Source of the DNA: Cryptomeria japonica
Taxonomy: Eukaryota > Streptophyta > Pinopsida > Cupressales > Cupressaceae
NCBI RefSeq assembly: GCF_030272615.1
Contig: NC_081406.1
Location: 168,534,361-168,598,360, forward strand
Reading direction: 5' to 3'
Length of the DNA stretch: 64,000 nucleotides
Under the pieces are notes generated by a model. It did not search any database and was not told where the DNA came from. It saw only the letters and a program-made list of their open reading frames with translations. How positions within the stretch are numbered: the first letter of the stretch is position 1; each line of letters starts with the position of its first letter. The translations under genes and the position numbers were made by a program. This document shows, piece after piece, positions 24,011 to 35,798 of this stretch.

Positions 24011-27000
24011 TTACCGGAGTTTGACAAATTTCAAAATTTCTGGATAAGTCTTTTCCAATAGCTCAAGGTAAGTATCCCAACTAGTTTTGAAAGTGCCAGA
24101 AATGGATACAAGTCCACTTAGTATATGTGCAAATGACTCTTTCTCATTTACCTTTGCCGGTGTGGGCTTTCCCACCATATCCATACATTCTTTCTTGTGT
24201 ACACTGAGTGAATCCAACCAGGGACTCACCAAGCCTCTCAGAATTCTGGCTCTTCTTATTATTTTGTCTCTTTCCTTCTCAAGAACAGAAATTTGGTTTT
24301 CCAAAATTAAAATTTGACCATCAATTGATGTAGTCAATGCAATCAATCAATCAAAAGAATTAGCTATATTTGCAATTTTCTCCTGAATTTATTTTATCTT
24401 CTTATCCACATTAGCTGTAAGTATATCAGTGTTACAACATACCCTATAAATATTTATGCACTACTTTAAATAATTTTCTATTAGTTTCAGCGTTCGATCA
24501 ATCTTTTTCTTCTCAGATTCGATTACCTGATCAAATGCAACTCTCTTAGATTGAGTGAATCTCTCTAGTGCTTGTCAGTTTGAAATTTACTGCAAGGATT
24601 GAAAATCCTTTGAAATATGATCAACAATTATCTTAAGCTTGCCGAATGGGCCTGCTTCATTTTTAATTTTGCACTCTGGGACTAGTCTGTGTAAAACAAT
24701 GATTGATTGATCTATAATCCCTTTATCTGTAGATCCCTCCTTCATTAGTTTTTGTGCTACCATCATCATGAGTTCAGTAGGACTCATCTTTGTTATGTTT
24801 TTCTTTTCAACCTGTGAGGTATCAATTGAGAACAATGATGGACCAACTACTAGTTTCCTATCAGATTCCCCTTTCTTCTCCTCTGAAGATTTATCCTTTA
24901 TAGCATCCTCACTTGCACTGGTGGCTTCGCCACTTGGTGTAGTCTATGTAACTATTGGTTCCTCTATAGGAAATGTAACCTCAACCTGTACATTTGTATC
25001 CAGAGGACTGATATCCTCAATATTAGTATCCTATACAACATTAACTTGTTCACTCTCTGTATTAACTGGTTTCTCAATATTTGTCTGTACATTTGTTTCA
25101 ACCGATGGCTTAATTTCCATTATCTTAATATTTTCAAAGCTGAGGGTGAAGTACCCATAATCCCCTTTCTTTTTCCTTCAACTGGGGTGTCTGCAGTGTC
25201 TATCTTGGTTTCTGGTGAAGTAAAGAATCCTATGTTCTCTCCAAGGAATTTAACCCATCCTTTTTGAGTCTCCTTTATTATTTCATTTACTCTTCCTAGC
25301 ATCAGACTAGTTATTCTATGTTTTCTATTAAAGACTTTTCTCTCTACCACCTCAAGTATCTTTTCCATTTCATTTGGAGCAATAGTAACACAAACAGATA
25401 ATAGCTCTTGAATTTTAATATGCTTATCTTCTTGCATACCTGACAATCTTCTAGCATCTAACATATTATACAACTCAACTAGTATTTAATTTTCAATTTC
25501 TATTAAGGCTTTCTTATAAATATCCAAATATAATAAGACTGCTTCCTCTACCTCTCTTTGTTCATCATCCTCTAAGTGTTCATAATAAAATTGTAGATTC
25601 TTCAACATACCATCCTTAGTGATTTTGTTTACTAACTCTGCACAAGTTTTAGGTGGAATGATATTCACATTACCAGATTGAATTGCTAAATCGATGTCAC
25701 TCTTCTTCTTCCTTTTTGCAGTACTGGATGCAGTTGAAGGTGTAGCCTTTGGTGCTTGCTTCTGTGTCGGTATTTTGAATGTTACCATCCTAACTAGTTG
25801 CTTTTTAGCTTCAGCCTTAGTTTCCTCTATTTTCTTCCTTACAACCCTCTTAAATGCCAATGGTGTGTCATCCTTAGATTCAGATTCTACAGTAATAGAC
25901 TCAATGTGTATTTATGGATTCTTTCTCTTCCTACCTTTCTCCGAAACAATATCAATTAATGCTTTGATGTCCTGTGAGACCTTCTCAACAAATTTGCTTT
26001 CTTTCTCTTCCTTCTTCTCTCTCTTCTTTTGGTTGAACTTTGTTTCAACCTCATGTGTTTTCTGTTGTGTAGTACCATAGGGCTTCTCTGCCTCATCAAT
26101 AGGTGCATCAATTAGTATTTTTGCATAGGCATCAAGAATCTATGCATCCACCTCATAGCCCATTTCCTCAATCCAAATATTTCAAGGCTTAACTTCTTCC
26201 ATAATTGTTTCATCCTTCTTCACCATGAAGCATATGGTTGAATATTTTTCTACAATATGCTCAGGTACCCTTACCCTAGGCCTCATAGATTTCTGAAATG
26301 CCCTAAAATATCCCCAAACCTTATCATCTCTCTGACTTCCTAAAGCATCAATGGATTGTTTCAATTGTCTCCCTACTAGGATGTCAAATACCCATTTCCT
26401 TTTACCAAAACCGGGTGTATCATTCATGAAAAATAACATTAAGAAAAATATCAAGTTGCCATACCAGAAGGTTCCCTTCTTTTCACCCTTAATCTTTCCT
26501 CGATTTATTAACAACTCATCTAGCATCCACCTTCATAGATCCAATTTCACATTCTCTCTCATCATTTTGTATGTAGATAAAATGTAGGAACTAGAAACAT
26601 AATTCAGTCGGTTTGACTAAGTTACATTATACCTGATGATCATGCTATCGAATTTGATGTACGTGTCAGTAATAGTGCTCCATCTCATAGATCTCCTGTC
26701 AGATGTCGCATCAGTGATCTTGTTCACGAAATCATTTGAAACCTTCTTGTCTGGATGTTGCCCAACCGATGGTAAACTAGTGATTGCCCGGATGGATTCC
26801 TTGGTGATTTTGTAAGGTCTATCTAACCATATAAATTCCCCATGTACTTTGCTCAAAACATATTTGATTATCTCATCTTCAAATTCCAAAATGTCCAAAA
26901 TGTTGGTAAACCCTAAGTCTTCAATGTGCTTGTATGTTGGTTTGATCTTTCCAGATTCTCCCATCAGCTCGCTCATATACATGTCGTTAATTTCAAATTT

Positions 27001-27285
27001 TCCCAAGTCCTCAATGTGATAGTGAATATATGCCCTAACATTTTCTACATAGACAACTCCCTCTAGAACACAAGAAAATTCTCCAACCAAATCTTCTAGG
27101 GTAGCCACATGTGGATACAACTTGAAAATTGGCTTGGGGCAGTCCTTGACTTCTACTACAGTCGGGTTTACAACAAAAATAGGAATAGATGATGATCCCG
27201 CTTCCATGTTTAAATATAAATACCTTTTGATTGCTCTCGGTGAAAAGTCCAACAAATTCTTCCAAACGCCTATGAAATCACTCAA
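24011..27285 (-). pseudogene. long unrecognised reading frame of element B
   Basis: Open blocks 27285-26617, 26526-26182, 25860-25486 and 25473-25120 share one reading frame. After one frameshift near 25.0 kb, 24835-24587 and 24346-24011 share another. They read as one ancestral protein of about 1,090 residues broken by single stops. The N-terminal 220 residues look globular, with a run DRPYKITKESIRAITSLPS. The middle is Lys/Glu-rich with low-complexity stretches (KFNQKKREKKEEKESKF), and the end is helical and charged. I recognise no domain and no RT, protease or integrase motif. Start candidates are 27285 and the ATG of MEAGSSS near 27210. It takes the place of pol between gag and purine tract. 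Confidence 0.6.
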
Positions 27286-27639
27286 GAAGAAATTTGATTG
27301 CTCTGTAATGCCTTTGATCGCTCTTAGTCACTCTAAATCACTTTGAACGCAAGGTGATTAATGATGAAATGAATTCAACTTTTTAACCTCTGAGAAAAAC
27401 CCTAATCTTCCATTGACATAAATGACTGCTGGTGAAAGATATTGAATCTCACACAGAACATATCAATGTCGGATAAGCATCTCCAATATCTAGAACATCT
27501 TCCAGAACCTCTTCCTGGGGGATATGAAGCATCTTCATGAATTTTGCCTACTCCTAAGGAATCTGCCTTAGTTACCGAATGAGCTACCTGCCAGTGCAGG
27601 AGCAACTTCCTCTATTGGATAAGTGACCAGGACATTTCC

Positions 27640-27794
27640 ATCTGATGATTATTCTTCAGTCTTCCTAACCCATCTCTAAGTATGATCTTGTCGGATTTCA
27701 CTAACCTTCTCTTTCCCTTTCTCATTTGATCCTCCATTACCAACCGATGGATTTATTCTTTTATAAAATTTAGCAATATGTCCAACCTCATTAC
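27640..27794 (-). pseudogene. element B gag, 3' part after the element C insertion
   Basis: The minus strand from 27794 continues the zinc knuckle cut at 34831: EVGHIAKFYK supplies the His of a C-x2-C-x4-H-x4-C unit whose cysteines lie on the other side of element C, with Phe or Tyr where the last Cys is expected. Excising 27795-34835 (7,041 bp, divisible by three) keeps the frame. A stop follows after about 37 codons. Confidence 0.65.
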
Positions 27795-29068
27795 TGTTAG
27801 GATAATCGATGAAAAAATGAGAGGGGGGGGGGTGAATCAGTTGGTAATAGATTAAAACTTTAAATCTACTTAATAACCTTAATCAGACCAAGTACCGGTA
27901 AAGCACATACAGATGTCGGTAGTAACAGATACTGGTAAGCAACATAACTTAGTGATTAAATAGATAAATAATGCAAAGAAACCATACCACATAACACAAT
28001 GAGTTGTATGTGGAAAACCTAGAAAGGAAAAAACCATGGTGGGAAGCCTACCCATAGTCAGATGATACTTTTGCAGAAAGTATGTGCAATGAGGGGCATG
28101 CACTTGCAGGAAGGCACACTTCCTAGAGCATACTGCTCATTAAAAAAAGAGTCTCACTAACTACAGAGAGGATACAACCTTCTCAAGATAAATGGACAAC
28201 AATCCAATAGAGTGAACTGCTAGAGATTGCATCTACCATGCCTGATTACAGTCTTGGTTAAGCTCTATGCCGAAGGACTAAATCCTCTTCTGATTCCAAT
28301 TCAATCAATAATGACCGACCAACTCCTATGCCTGAATGATATTATAATATTCGCACATTACATTCCTTGACCATGACCTTTTCCTTAACCATGATATATT
28401 ACAAAGAGTTTCTACTTCTTATTTATACAAACCCTAAGGCCTAAACCAATTAGGTCGGCCACCTAAAGATATTACAATATAAATCCATATTACAATGATA
28501 TGCCATGTCGACTTAAGACCAAAACAATAATAATAAATCCATAGATAATCTTGAAACATCCGGTAATGTGTAGAGTACACGCTAACATGATATCGATCCA
28601 TAACCTAGATAGGCACTGAACCTATTCTGGGTCCACTACGCCAAAGCAAGTTCTTCAAGAAATTGAAGCATGATCAAAGAACATCTTCAGAATCTTGAAA
28701 TCCATGTAGAAGTTGCACCAACACCAATTATGCATCATTTCAAGATTCCTCAATGAAAGCTCTGTCGGTTAAACCTTAAACCAATGCCAGTAAGGGTTTA
28801 CTAGAATGTATGACACCATCCCATTACCAATGCAATACCAACTGACCAAAAAATGCTCATGGAGCATATAACACATGAAATCAAATATACTTCACTGATC
28901 CAAACATGTCAGAAGTGTCCAATAGATAGTCTCTTCTATTGGTAACACTAGATCTTCTACCGATAACCAAAACCTATCTGCCGGTAACCAGAACCATATC
29001 AACTAGTGTTGACATCAATGACAAAACATCAATGCAACACATAATCAATTCATTCAATAATGCCAACA
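27795..29068 (-). repeat. 3' LTR of element C
   Basis: In plus orientation it starts TGTTAGGATAATC and ends AATAATGCCAACA, 1,274 bp. It pairs with 33572-34830. The G-run near 27826 (GAGAGGGGGGGGGG) is shared with the LTRs of B. Confidence 0.92.
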
Positions 29069-29082
29069 ATCTCCCCCTTTGG
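29069..29082 (-). other. polypurine tract of element C
   Basis: The plus strand reads ATCTCCCCCTTTGG next to the LTR, so the minus strand has CCAAAGGGGGAGAT just before TGTTGGCATT. Confidence 0.85.
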
Positions 29083-29364
29083 TATTGATGGCAGCACTAG
29101 ATGTGAAAAACATCTAAGTACCAAAAAAAAGCCAAACAAGTCTCCCCCTGTGGAAGACAACCAACAATCAATAGCTATCCCCCTGTAAAGGATATCTCTG
29201 TAAGGTTCTGAATGATTTTTCACATTTTTATCACTCCCCCCTTGATATCAATGCCAGAAATCTGACATAAATATCAAAGCAATAAATGATAGAGACTTGA
29301 TTGATGCAGAGTAGTAGCAATAGTGTTTGATAATGCATATCAAACTGATGACAATCTGCATCAA

Positions 29365-30951
29365 TCAAGTCTCTGGCGAAGGGGCAGAAACCCCTAACCT
29401 ATCTCGCAAATACTCAAATGATTCCTTAGCCAGTGGTTTAGTGAATATATCTGCAATTTTTTCTTTAGTGTTCACGTAAACCAATTTGACTTCCTTTGCT
29501 TCAACCTTGTCCTTCAGAAAGTTATACTTTATTGAAATACACTTAGTCTTAGAGTGAAATACTAGATTTTTAGACATGTCAATAGCTACTGAGTTATCAT
29601 AGTAGATAACTACCAGTTCACTACAATTTACCTTGATATCCTTCAACATTTGCTTCATCCACAAGACTTGAGTGCAATTAGTTACTGCTACAACATATTC
29701 AACTTTTGCTGTAGATAAAGAAATGCATGACTGTTTTTTGTTGATCCATGAAACTAGTTTCTTTCCAAGAAAGAAAGCTCCACAAGAAGTTCTCTTCCTG
29801 TCATCAGTATCTCCTGCCCAATTTGAGTTAGTATATGCACATAAAGTGAAATCATCATTTTTAGAATACCACAAGCCATATTTTGTTGTTCCTTGCAAAT
29901 ACCGGAATATCCTTTTTACTGTACATTCATGATTTTCTTTAGGATTACTTTGATATCTTGAAACAATATTTACTGCATTCATAATGTTAGATCTAGTTTG
30001 AGTTAGATATAACAAAGCACCAATCATAGACTTATACCTTGTCAGATTTACCAGTGTAGAAGTATCCTTGATAGATAATTTCTCACTTGTCACCATAGGA
30101 GTAGTTACCGGTTTGGAATTCTCCATACCAAACTTCTTCAACAATTCCTTCAAATACTTAGTTTGATAGATAAAAATGCCTTTGTCAGTTTGAGTAATCT
30201 GCAAACCTAAGAAAAATGTCATCTCACCAATCATGGACATTTCAAATTCATTCTTTATGTTATTACCAAATTCCATGCACAGTTTATCTTCTCCTCCAAA
30301 AATGATATCATCAACAAATAATTCAATAATCAGAATATCATTATCAGTGATCTTATAATATAAATTGCTATCAACACTGCCTTTAGTAAAACCAAGCTTC
30401 AGAAGATATTTATCCAACCTTGCATACTAAGCTCTAGGAGCCTGTTTCAATCCATATAAAGCTTTTTTCAATCTGCAAACCATATCTTTATCATCTGTCA
30501 ATAAAAATCCATCAGGTTTCTCAATGTATACTTCTTCTTCAAGTTCACCATTCAAAAATGCACATTTAACATCCATTTGATAAACCTTATAGTTCTTATA
30601 AGTTGCATAGGCAAGAAATAGTCTAACAACTTTAATTCTAGCTACAGGTGCAAATGTCTCACCATAATCAATTCCTTCCATTTGAGAATATCATTTACAA
30701 ACCAATCTAGCTTTGTTTCTTACAACTTTACCATCCTCATTTAGTTTACTCCTAAAAACCCATTTAGTTCCAATAACATTCTTATTTTTAGGTCGGGAAA
30801 CTAAAGTCCAAGTCTCATTCTTCTCTATCTGATCTAATTCATCTTCCATATCTTTTAACCAATGTTTATTCATACATGCTTCAATAATAGTTGTCGGTTC
30901 AACTTGAGAAATAAGACATACCTCTTCACTTGCCAGTTTGCTTCTTCTCAT
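29365..30951 (-). pseudogene. element C reverse transcriptase and RNase H
   Basis: Three same-strand blocks (30951-30691, 30681-30427, 30417-29365) form the Copia RT-RNase H. The first has WLKDMEDELDQIEKNETW, the second [17 protein letters not shown] and [16 protein letters not shown], and the third ELFVDDIIFG (residues 34-37 FVDD, intact). Blocks are separated by single stops: TAG replaces the Trp of APRA-W-Y, and TGA lies in the CK-G-YSQ segment. In RNase H the usual YTDADW is YTNSNW (Asn197, codon AAC at 29827-29829), so the first catalytic Asp is lost. The C-terminus (ADIFTKPLAKESFEYLRDRLGV) is intact. Confidence 0.92.
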
Positions 30952-31458
30952 AACTCCCTTGTTCCTATCTCCAATGATTTGATCTTTAGAATGATTTAAT
31001 CTTACATACCTTTGTGTCTTCTGAACTTTAGGTTCACTTCTCTAATCATCAGTCACAGTTGAATTTTCTGATTGTGTTGGTGTAACTGTCTATAGGATGA
31101 GGCATTACCAGTTCAATTATGATCATTTCCACTACCAGTTCCCTATCATATGATATAGAATGATTTATGTACTGCTCATCCACTTTCACATTAGCACTTT
31201 TCACAATTTTCTGTAATCTTTTGTTATAACATCTATATGCTTTGCTTTGAATTGAATAACCAAGAAATATCCCTTCATCACATCTAGGATCAAACTTTCC
31301 AATTGAATCATCTCTTTTGATATAACATTTACTTCCAAAAATTATGAAATATTTAATAGTAGGTGTATGTCCAAACCATAATTCATAAGGGGTCTTACCA
31401 GTTTCACCTTTGATGTGAACTCTCTTGAATGTGTAGATTGTGTATTCACTGCTTCTCT

Positions 31459-32205
31459 TTAGTAGATATGAGGCAATTTGGCTTCCATCATCATAGATCT
31501 TGCTACATCCAAAATGGTTATGTTCTTTCTCTCCACTACTCCATTCTGTTGAGGAGTCTGAGGTGCAGATAATTGTGTCCTAATTCCATTTGTCTCACAA
31601 TAACTGTTAAATTCATGAGAAGTGAACTCACTGCCATGATCTGATCTTAGACATTTGCTTTTCAATCTAGTTTCTATTTCAACTTTTTATTTAAAGATCT
31701 TGAATTTCTCAAAAGCTTCAGACTTATCCCCAAGAAAAGTCACCCACATCATCCTAGAATAGTCATCAATAATCAACACGAAATACCTATCACCTTGAAA
31801 GCTTCTAGTCCTTGCTGTACCACATAAGTTAGTGTGAATCAAATCAAGTAGATCATTAGATTTATCATGTATGATCTTAAGAGAACTTCTAACTTGATTT
31901 CCCAATTGACATTCCTTACATATTGGATTATGAGGCTTCATAATCTTAGGTATATCTCTAACTGCCTTAGTTGAACTGATCTTAACAATACAATCAAAAT
32001 TAACATGACACAACCTCTTATGCCATAACCAACTCTTATCAATATGAGAAATCAAACATGTCTTACCACCAGTGTTCAAGTGAAAGATGTTACCTCCAGT
32101 CTGAATATCGGTTGCAATCTCCAAACCAGTCTTGTTAATGATTTTACATTTTCTCTCTTTAAACTGAAGTTGGAAACCCTTATCAACCAACTGACCAACA
32201 CTCAA
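31459..32205 (-). pseudogene. element C integrase
   Basis: 32205-31687 holds the His/Cys zinc-binding region (WLWHKRLCHVNFD ... ICKECQLGNQVRSS) and the start of the core (DRYFVLIIDDYSRMMWV). 31665-31459 continues with CLRSDHGSEFTS (second Asp) and PQQNGVVERKN (the Glu). The first catalytic Asp, expected in HTDLCG, is Asn126 (codon AAC at 31828-31830). This should abolish strand transfer even without the stop between the blocks. The part 31458-30952, linking integrase to RT, is broken in several frames. Confidence 0.9.
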
Positions 32206-32413
32206 AAGATTATGCTTTAAACCTTCTACATAATAGACATTGTTAGTATTATGCTTCCATCCAGAGAAATAGTGCCTCTACCTCTGATCATACATGCTTT
32301 GTCATCTCCAAATCTGACTTGACCACCATTATATTCTTGCAGGGACTATCAATTACCCATTCATCCTTATCTTCAACTTTTGCTGCCAGGGCCTTTTCTT
32401 CATTTATGATAGC
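32206..32413 (-). pseudogene. element C protease region (decayed)
   Basis: Around 32360-32330 the minus strand reads DEWVIDSPCKNIMV, corresponding to the Copia aspartic protease motif WVIDSGC; the Gly after Asp-Ser is Pro. Stops follow. The stretch links gag to integrase. Confidence 0.65.
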
Positions 32414-33513
32414 CTATTCTGGTTCATCTTCTTTTAAAGCATAGAACACCCATTCTTTTCCATTTCCAAATCCACTAGTAGAGTCTTCTGTTAGTTCATC
32501 TCTAGAGTCATCACTTACTCCTTCCTCATCAGCTATGTAGCATTGTTTACTTTTCTTGAATCTATATCTGTTCTGATTAGGCTTAAATGTTTTCTTAACT
32601 CTTTCCTCAAACCTAGCATTTCTTTTAGGATATCTAGATGCAAAATGACCAATCTTATTACATGCAAAACATTGAAAATGTGCTTTTCCTTCATACTTAG
32701 TTCCTATCGGTCCTTTAGGTACTCTTCTAGCAAATAAGGCTTCAAGTTGCTCAAATTCTTCATCTTCTTTCCTCATGTCTTCCAATTTGTTTGCATACAG
32801 AACTTTCCAATGACTCTTACTGCGAGATGATGATGATGATGCATGAAAAACAAGTTCAGAATTTACAACTCCAGAATATCCAAATTCTTCAAGTTCAAAA
32901 TAGCTAATTTTCCAATCAAAATATCTCTATTAACTGAAGAGTTAGCCATTTTTCTCAACTCATTAATTGTATTTGCCTTCATCTTGTAAGTTAGTGGAAG
33001 GGCTCTCAAGACTTTGGAAAATATTTCTTCTTCACTTAGAAATCCTCCACAACATTGAATTCCCATAACAATTGCATTTACTCTTTTCATAAACACAACA
33101 ATTCTTTCATTATCTTCCATCTTTGAGTTTTCATATCTTACTTGGTAACCATCAAGTTTAGCAATTTTGACAGTAGGATCACCTTCATCTAGAGTCTACA
33201 ATTTATCCCACATAAACTTAGTCGATGATTTATCAGTCAATCCCATTATCTATTGATCAGTAAGTGCACATAAGAGGGCTTCTCTAGCTCTGCAATCATT
33301 CTCAATGTTCTTATCCAAATCTGCAAGAGTAGGGTTGCCAGATGCTAGATCATAAGGTGTGTATCCTATGTCAGTGGTATCCCAAATATCCTTGCCAAGA
33401 CATCTAAGATGAGTCTCCATTTGAATTTTCCATATCCCATAGTTTGTTCCATCAAGATTAGGGATTTCTCTTCTAAAAATAGTTGCCAGTGGATTTGAAG
33501 TGTTATCTGCCAT
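32414..33513 (-). pseudogene. element C gag (Copia capsid and nucleocapsid)
   Basis: 33513-33250 starts MADNTSNPLATIF and contains IPNLDGTNYGIWKIQMETHLRC, typical of the N-terminal capsid part of plant Copia gag. 33120-32863 contains NERIVVFMKRVN and VLRALPLTYKMK. 32785-32414 contains the nucleocapsid knuckle CFACNKIGHFASRY: Cys39, Cys42 and His47 are present but the last Cys is Tyr52. Stops at 33250 and within 33249-33121, and a frameshift near 32865, break the frame. The start is set by the PBS and LTR about 60 bp upstream. Confidence 0.9.
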
Positions 33514-33556
33514 AGTATCTACCTCAAGCAGTTAAGCTTCTGCAAAAGAGGACCAA

Positions 33557-33571
33557 AGCTCTGATACCAAT
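33557..33571 (-). other. primer binding site of element C
   Basis: The plus strand AAGCTCTGATACCAAT lies next to the LTR; the minus strand reads ATTGGTATCAGAGC, the plant initiator tRNA-Met complement. Confidence 0.9.
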
Positions 33572-34830
33572 TGTTAGGATAAACAGTGAACAACTGAGAG
33601 GGGGGAGGGTAAATCAGTTGTTAATAGATTATAACTTTAAATCCACTTAATAACCTTAATCAGATCAAGTACTGGGAAAGCACATACAGATGCCTATAGT
33701 AACAGATACCGATAAGAAAAACAACTTAACAATTAAATAGATAAACAATGCAAAGCAACCATACCACATAACACCATGAGTTGTACGTGAAAAACTTGAA
33801 AAGGGAAAAACCACGATGGGAAGCCTACCCACAGTCAGATGATACTTTTGCAGAAAGTATGTGTTACAATGAGGGGCCTACACTTCCAGGAAGGCACACT
33901 TCCTAGAGCGTACTGCTCACTACAAAAAGAGTCTCACTGACTACAGAGAGGCTACAACCTTCTCAAGATAAATGGACAACAATCCAATAGAGTGAACTAC
34001 TAGAGATAGCATCTACCATGCCTGATTACAGTCCCGGTTAAGCTCTATGTCGGAGGACTAAATCCTCTTCTGAATCCAATTTGATCACCAATGATCAACC
34101 AACTCCTCTGCCTGAATGATATTACAATATTTGCACATTACATTCCTTTACCATGATCTTTTCCTTAATCATGATATATTACAAAGAGTTTCTACCTCTT
34201 ATTTATACAAACCCTAAGGCCTAAACCAATTAGGCCGACCACCTAAAGATATTACAATTATATGCCATGTCGGCTTAAGACTAAAACAATAATAATAAAT
34301 CCATAGATCATCTCGAAATATTGGGTAACATGTAGAGTATACGCTAACATGATACCGACCATAACCTAGATAGGCACCAGACCTATTCTGAGTCCACTAC
34401 ACCAAAGCAAGTTCTTCAAGTAGTTGAAGCATGATCAAAGAACATCTTCAGCATCCTTAAATCCATGTAGAAGCTGCACCAACACCAATTATGCATCCTA
34501 TCAAGATTCCTCAATGAAATCTTTGTCGATTAAACCTTAAACCAATGTCGGCAATGGTTTACCAGAATATATGACAAAATCCCATTACCAATGCAATACC
34601 AACTGACCAAAACATGCTCATGGAGCATATAACACATGAAATAAAAATATACTTCACTGATCCAAACATGCCAGAAGTGTCCAACAGATAATCTCTTCTG
34701 CCGGTAACACTAGATCTTCTACCAATAACCAAAACCTATCTGTCGGTAACCAGAACCATATCAGCTAGTGTTGACATCAATGACAAAACATCAATGCAAC
34801 ACATAATCAATTCATCCAATAATGCCAACA
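33572..34830 (-). repeat. 5' LTR of element C
   Basis: In plus orientation it starts TGTTAGGATAAAC and ends AATAATGCCAACA, 1,259 bp. Compared with the 3' copy it lacks about 20 bp near 34256 and has many substitutions. Confidence 0.92.
34199..34208 (-). promoter_or_regulatory. TATA box in element C 5' LTR
   Basis: The minus strand reads GTATAAATAA. The same motif is in the 3' LTR near 28420 and in the solo LTR near 15795, at equivalent positions. This fits the U3 promoter of Copia elements. Confidence 0.6.
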
Positions 34831-35730
34831 ATTACATGCATAACATGTAACATTGTTCCTTTGAATTTCTTTGCTAAAACCAATGAAATTTCTTGACCTA
34901 CACTGATTAGCCATATTTCCAAACTTTCCACATGCATAGAATTTAACATTTATTCTGCAATCTTCTATTTTATGATCATACTTGCTGCATTTAGAATATT
35001 TACCTAGAGCAGAATCAGGTTTCTGATTTGCATTGTTTCCACATTGTCTGGCCATGTGACCAAATCTATTGCAAACAAAATATCTACCATTAAATTTATA
35101 AGCATTAAATTTCCTTATTGGTGCCTTATGGTTTTCATCTTCATTAGCAGTAGCGGAACTCTATCCTTGCTCAAATCCAAGTCCACTAGAATCTCCAATC
35201 TGCCTTTGTATCTTGAATAACTCATCTAGCTGTGCTGAGATAATCTTGAATTTTTATTTATACTCACTTGTAGTAGTTAAGTCTTCTCTCAAAATTATCA
35301 TTTGTCTCTCAAGATCTTGTTCATTACTCTGGGATTGTACTAAATCAGTTCTCAATATATCATTCTCATGAACCAACCTACCACATTCTTCAAATTTGTT
35401 CTTCAAGAATACAACAAGATTTTCTTCCTTTTTCTTTCGGTCCTCAATCTCCTTAGACATCCTCATAGTTATAACTTGCATTTCATTTTTCATAACCATT
35501 TTCTCTTGACTCAATTTTTGACATTATTCCTCAAGTGCTTCTTTCTCTTCATCATCTTGACTTTGCAAAAGTTCCTTCGTCCTAGCCTGGATAGATGATA
35601 GCCTCTCTTGTAGGACAAGAATGAATTCCTTAACAAAATTCAATTCATCTTGTAGCTTTAAGTTCTTCAATCTTTCAACATCATAATCTTCAAGTGCCAT
35701 CTCAAGTTGCTTCTCCAAAGCCATATCCAT
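34831..35730 (-). pseudogene. element B gag, 5' part (coiled coil and zinc knuckles)
   Basis: One frame on the minus strand starts at an ATG (35730, MDMALEKQLEMALEDY) about 50 bp after the PBS. Residues to about 190 are heptad-rich and charged (LEKQLEMALEDYDVERL; RKKKEENLVVFLKNKFEECGRLV), a likely coiled coil. 35055-34831 has cysteine motifs KCSKYDHKIEDC and FYACGKFGNMANQC, the second with Asn where His is expected, and a third unit starting CYAC that is cut by element C. The frame has stops near 35524, 35254 and 35100. Coiled coil plus knuckles suggests an RNA-binding structural protein. Confidence 0.65.
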
Positions 35731-35782
35731 GGATTCCAGATTCAGGATCTTCCTCAAGCTGTTAAACTTCCTCTGAGGCACA

Positions 35783-35798
35783 AGGTTGTGATACCAAT
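35783..35798 (-). other. primer binding site of element B
   Basis: The minus strand reads ATTGGTATCACAACC directly beside the LTR, a diverged form of the initiator tRNA-Met complement seen in element C. Confidence 0.65.

Larger units (their letters stand above)
27795..34830 (-). mobile_element. Element C: complete Ty1/Copia retrotransposon (inactive)
   Basis: 7,036 bp flanked by a perfect 5-bp target duplication ATTAC (27790-27794 and 34831-34835). LTRs, PBS, gag, protease, integrase, RT, RNase H and purine tract are present in Copia order on the minus strand. The two LTRs differ visibly more than those of element E (roughly 10 percent in the first 300 bp), so this insertion is much older. 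Stops, a frameshift in gag and changed catalytic residues in integrase and RNase H make it inactive. It sits in element B's gag. Confidence 0.92.
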
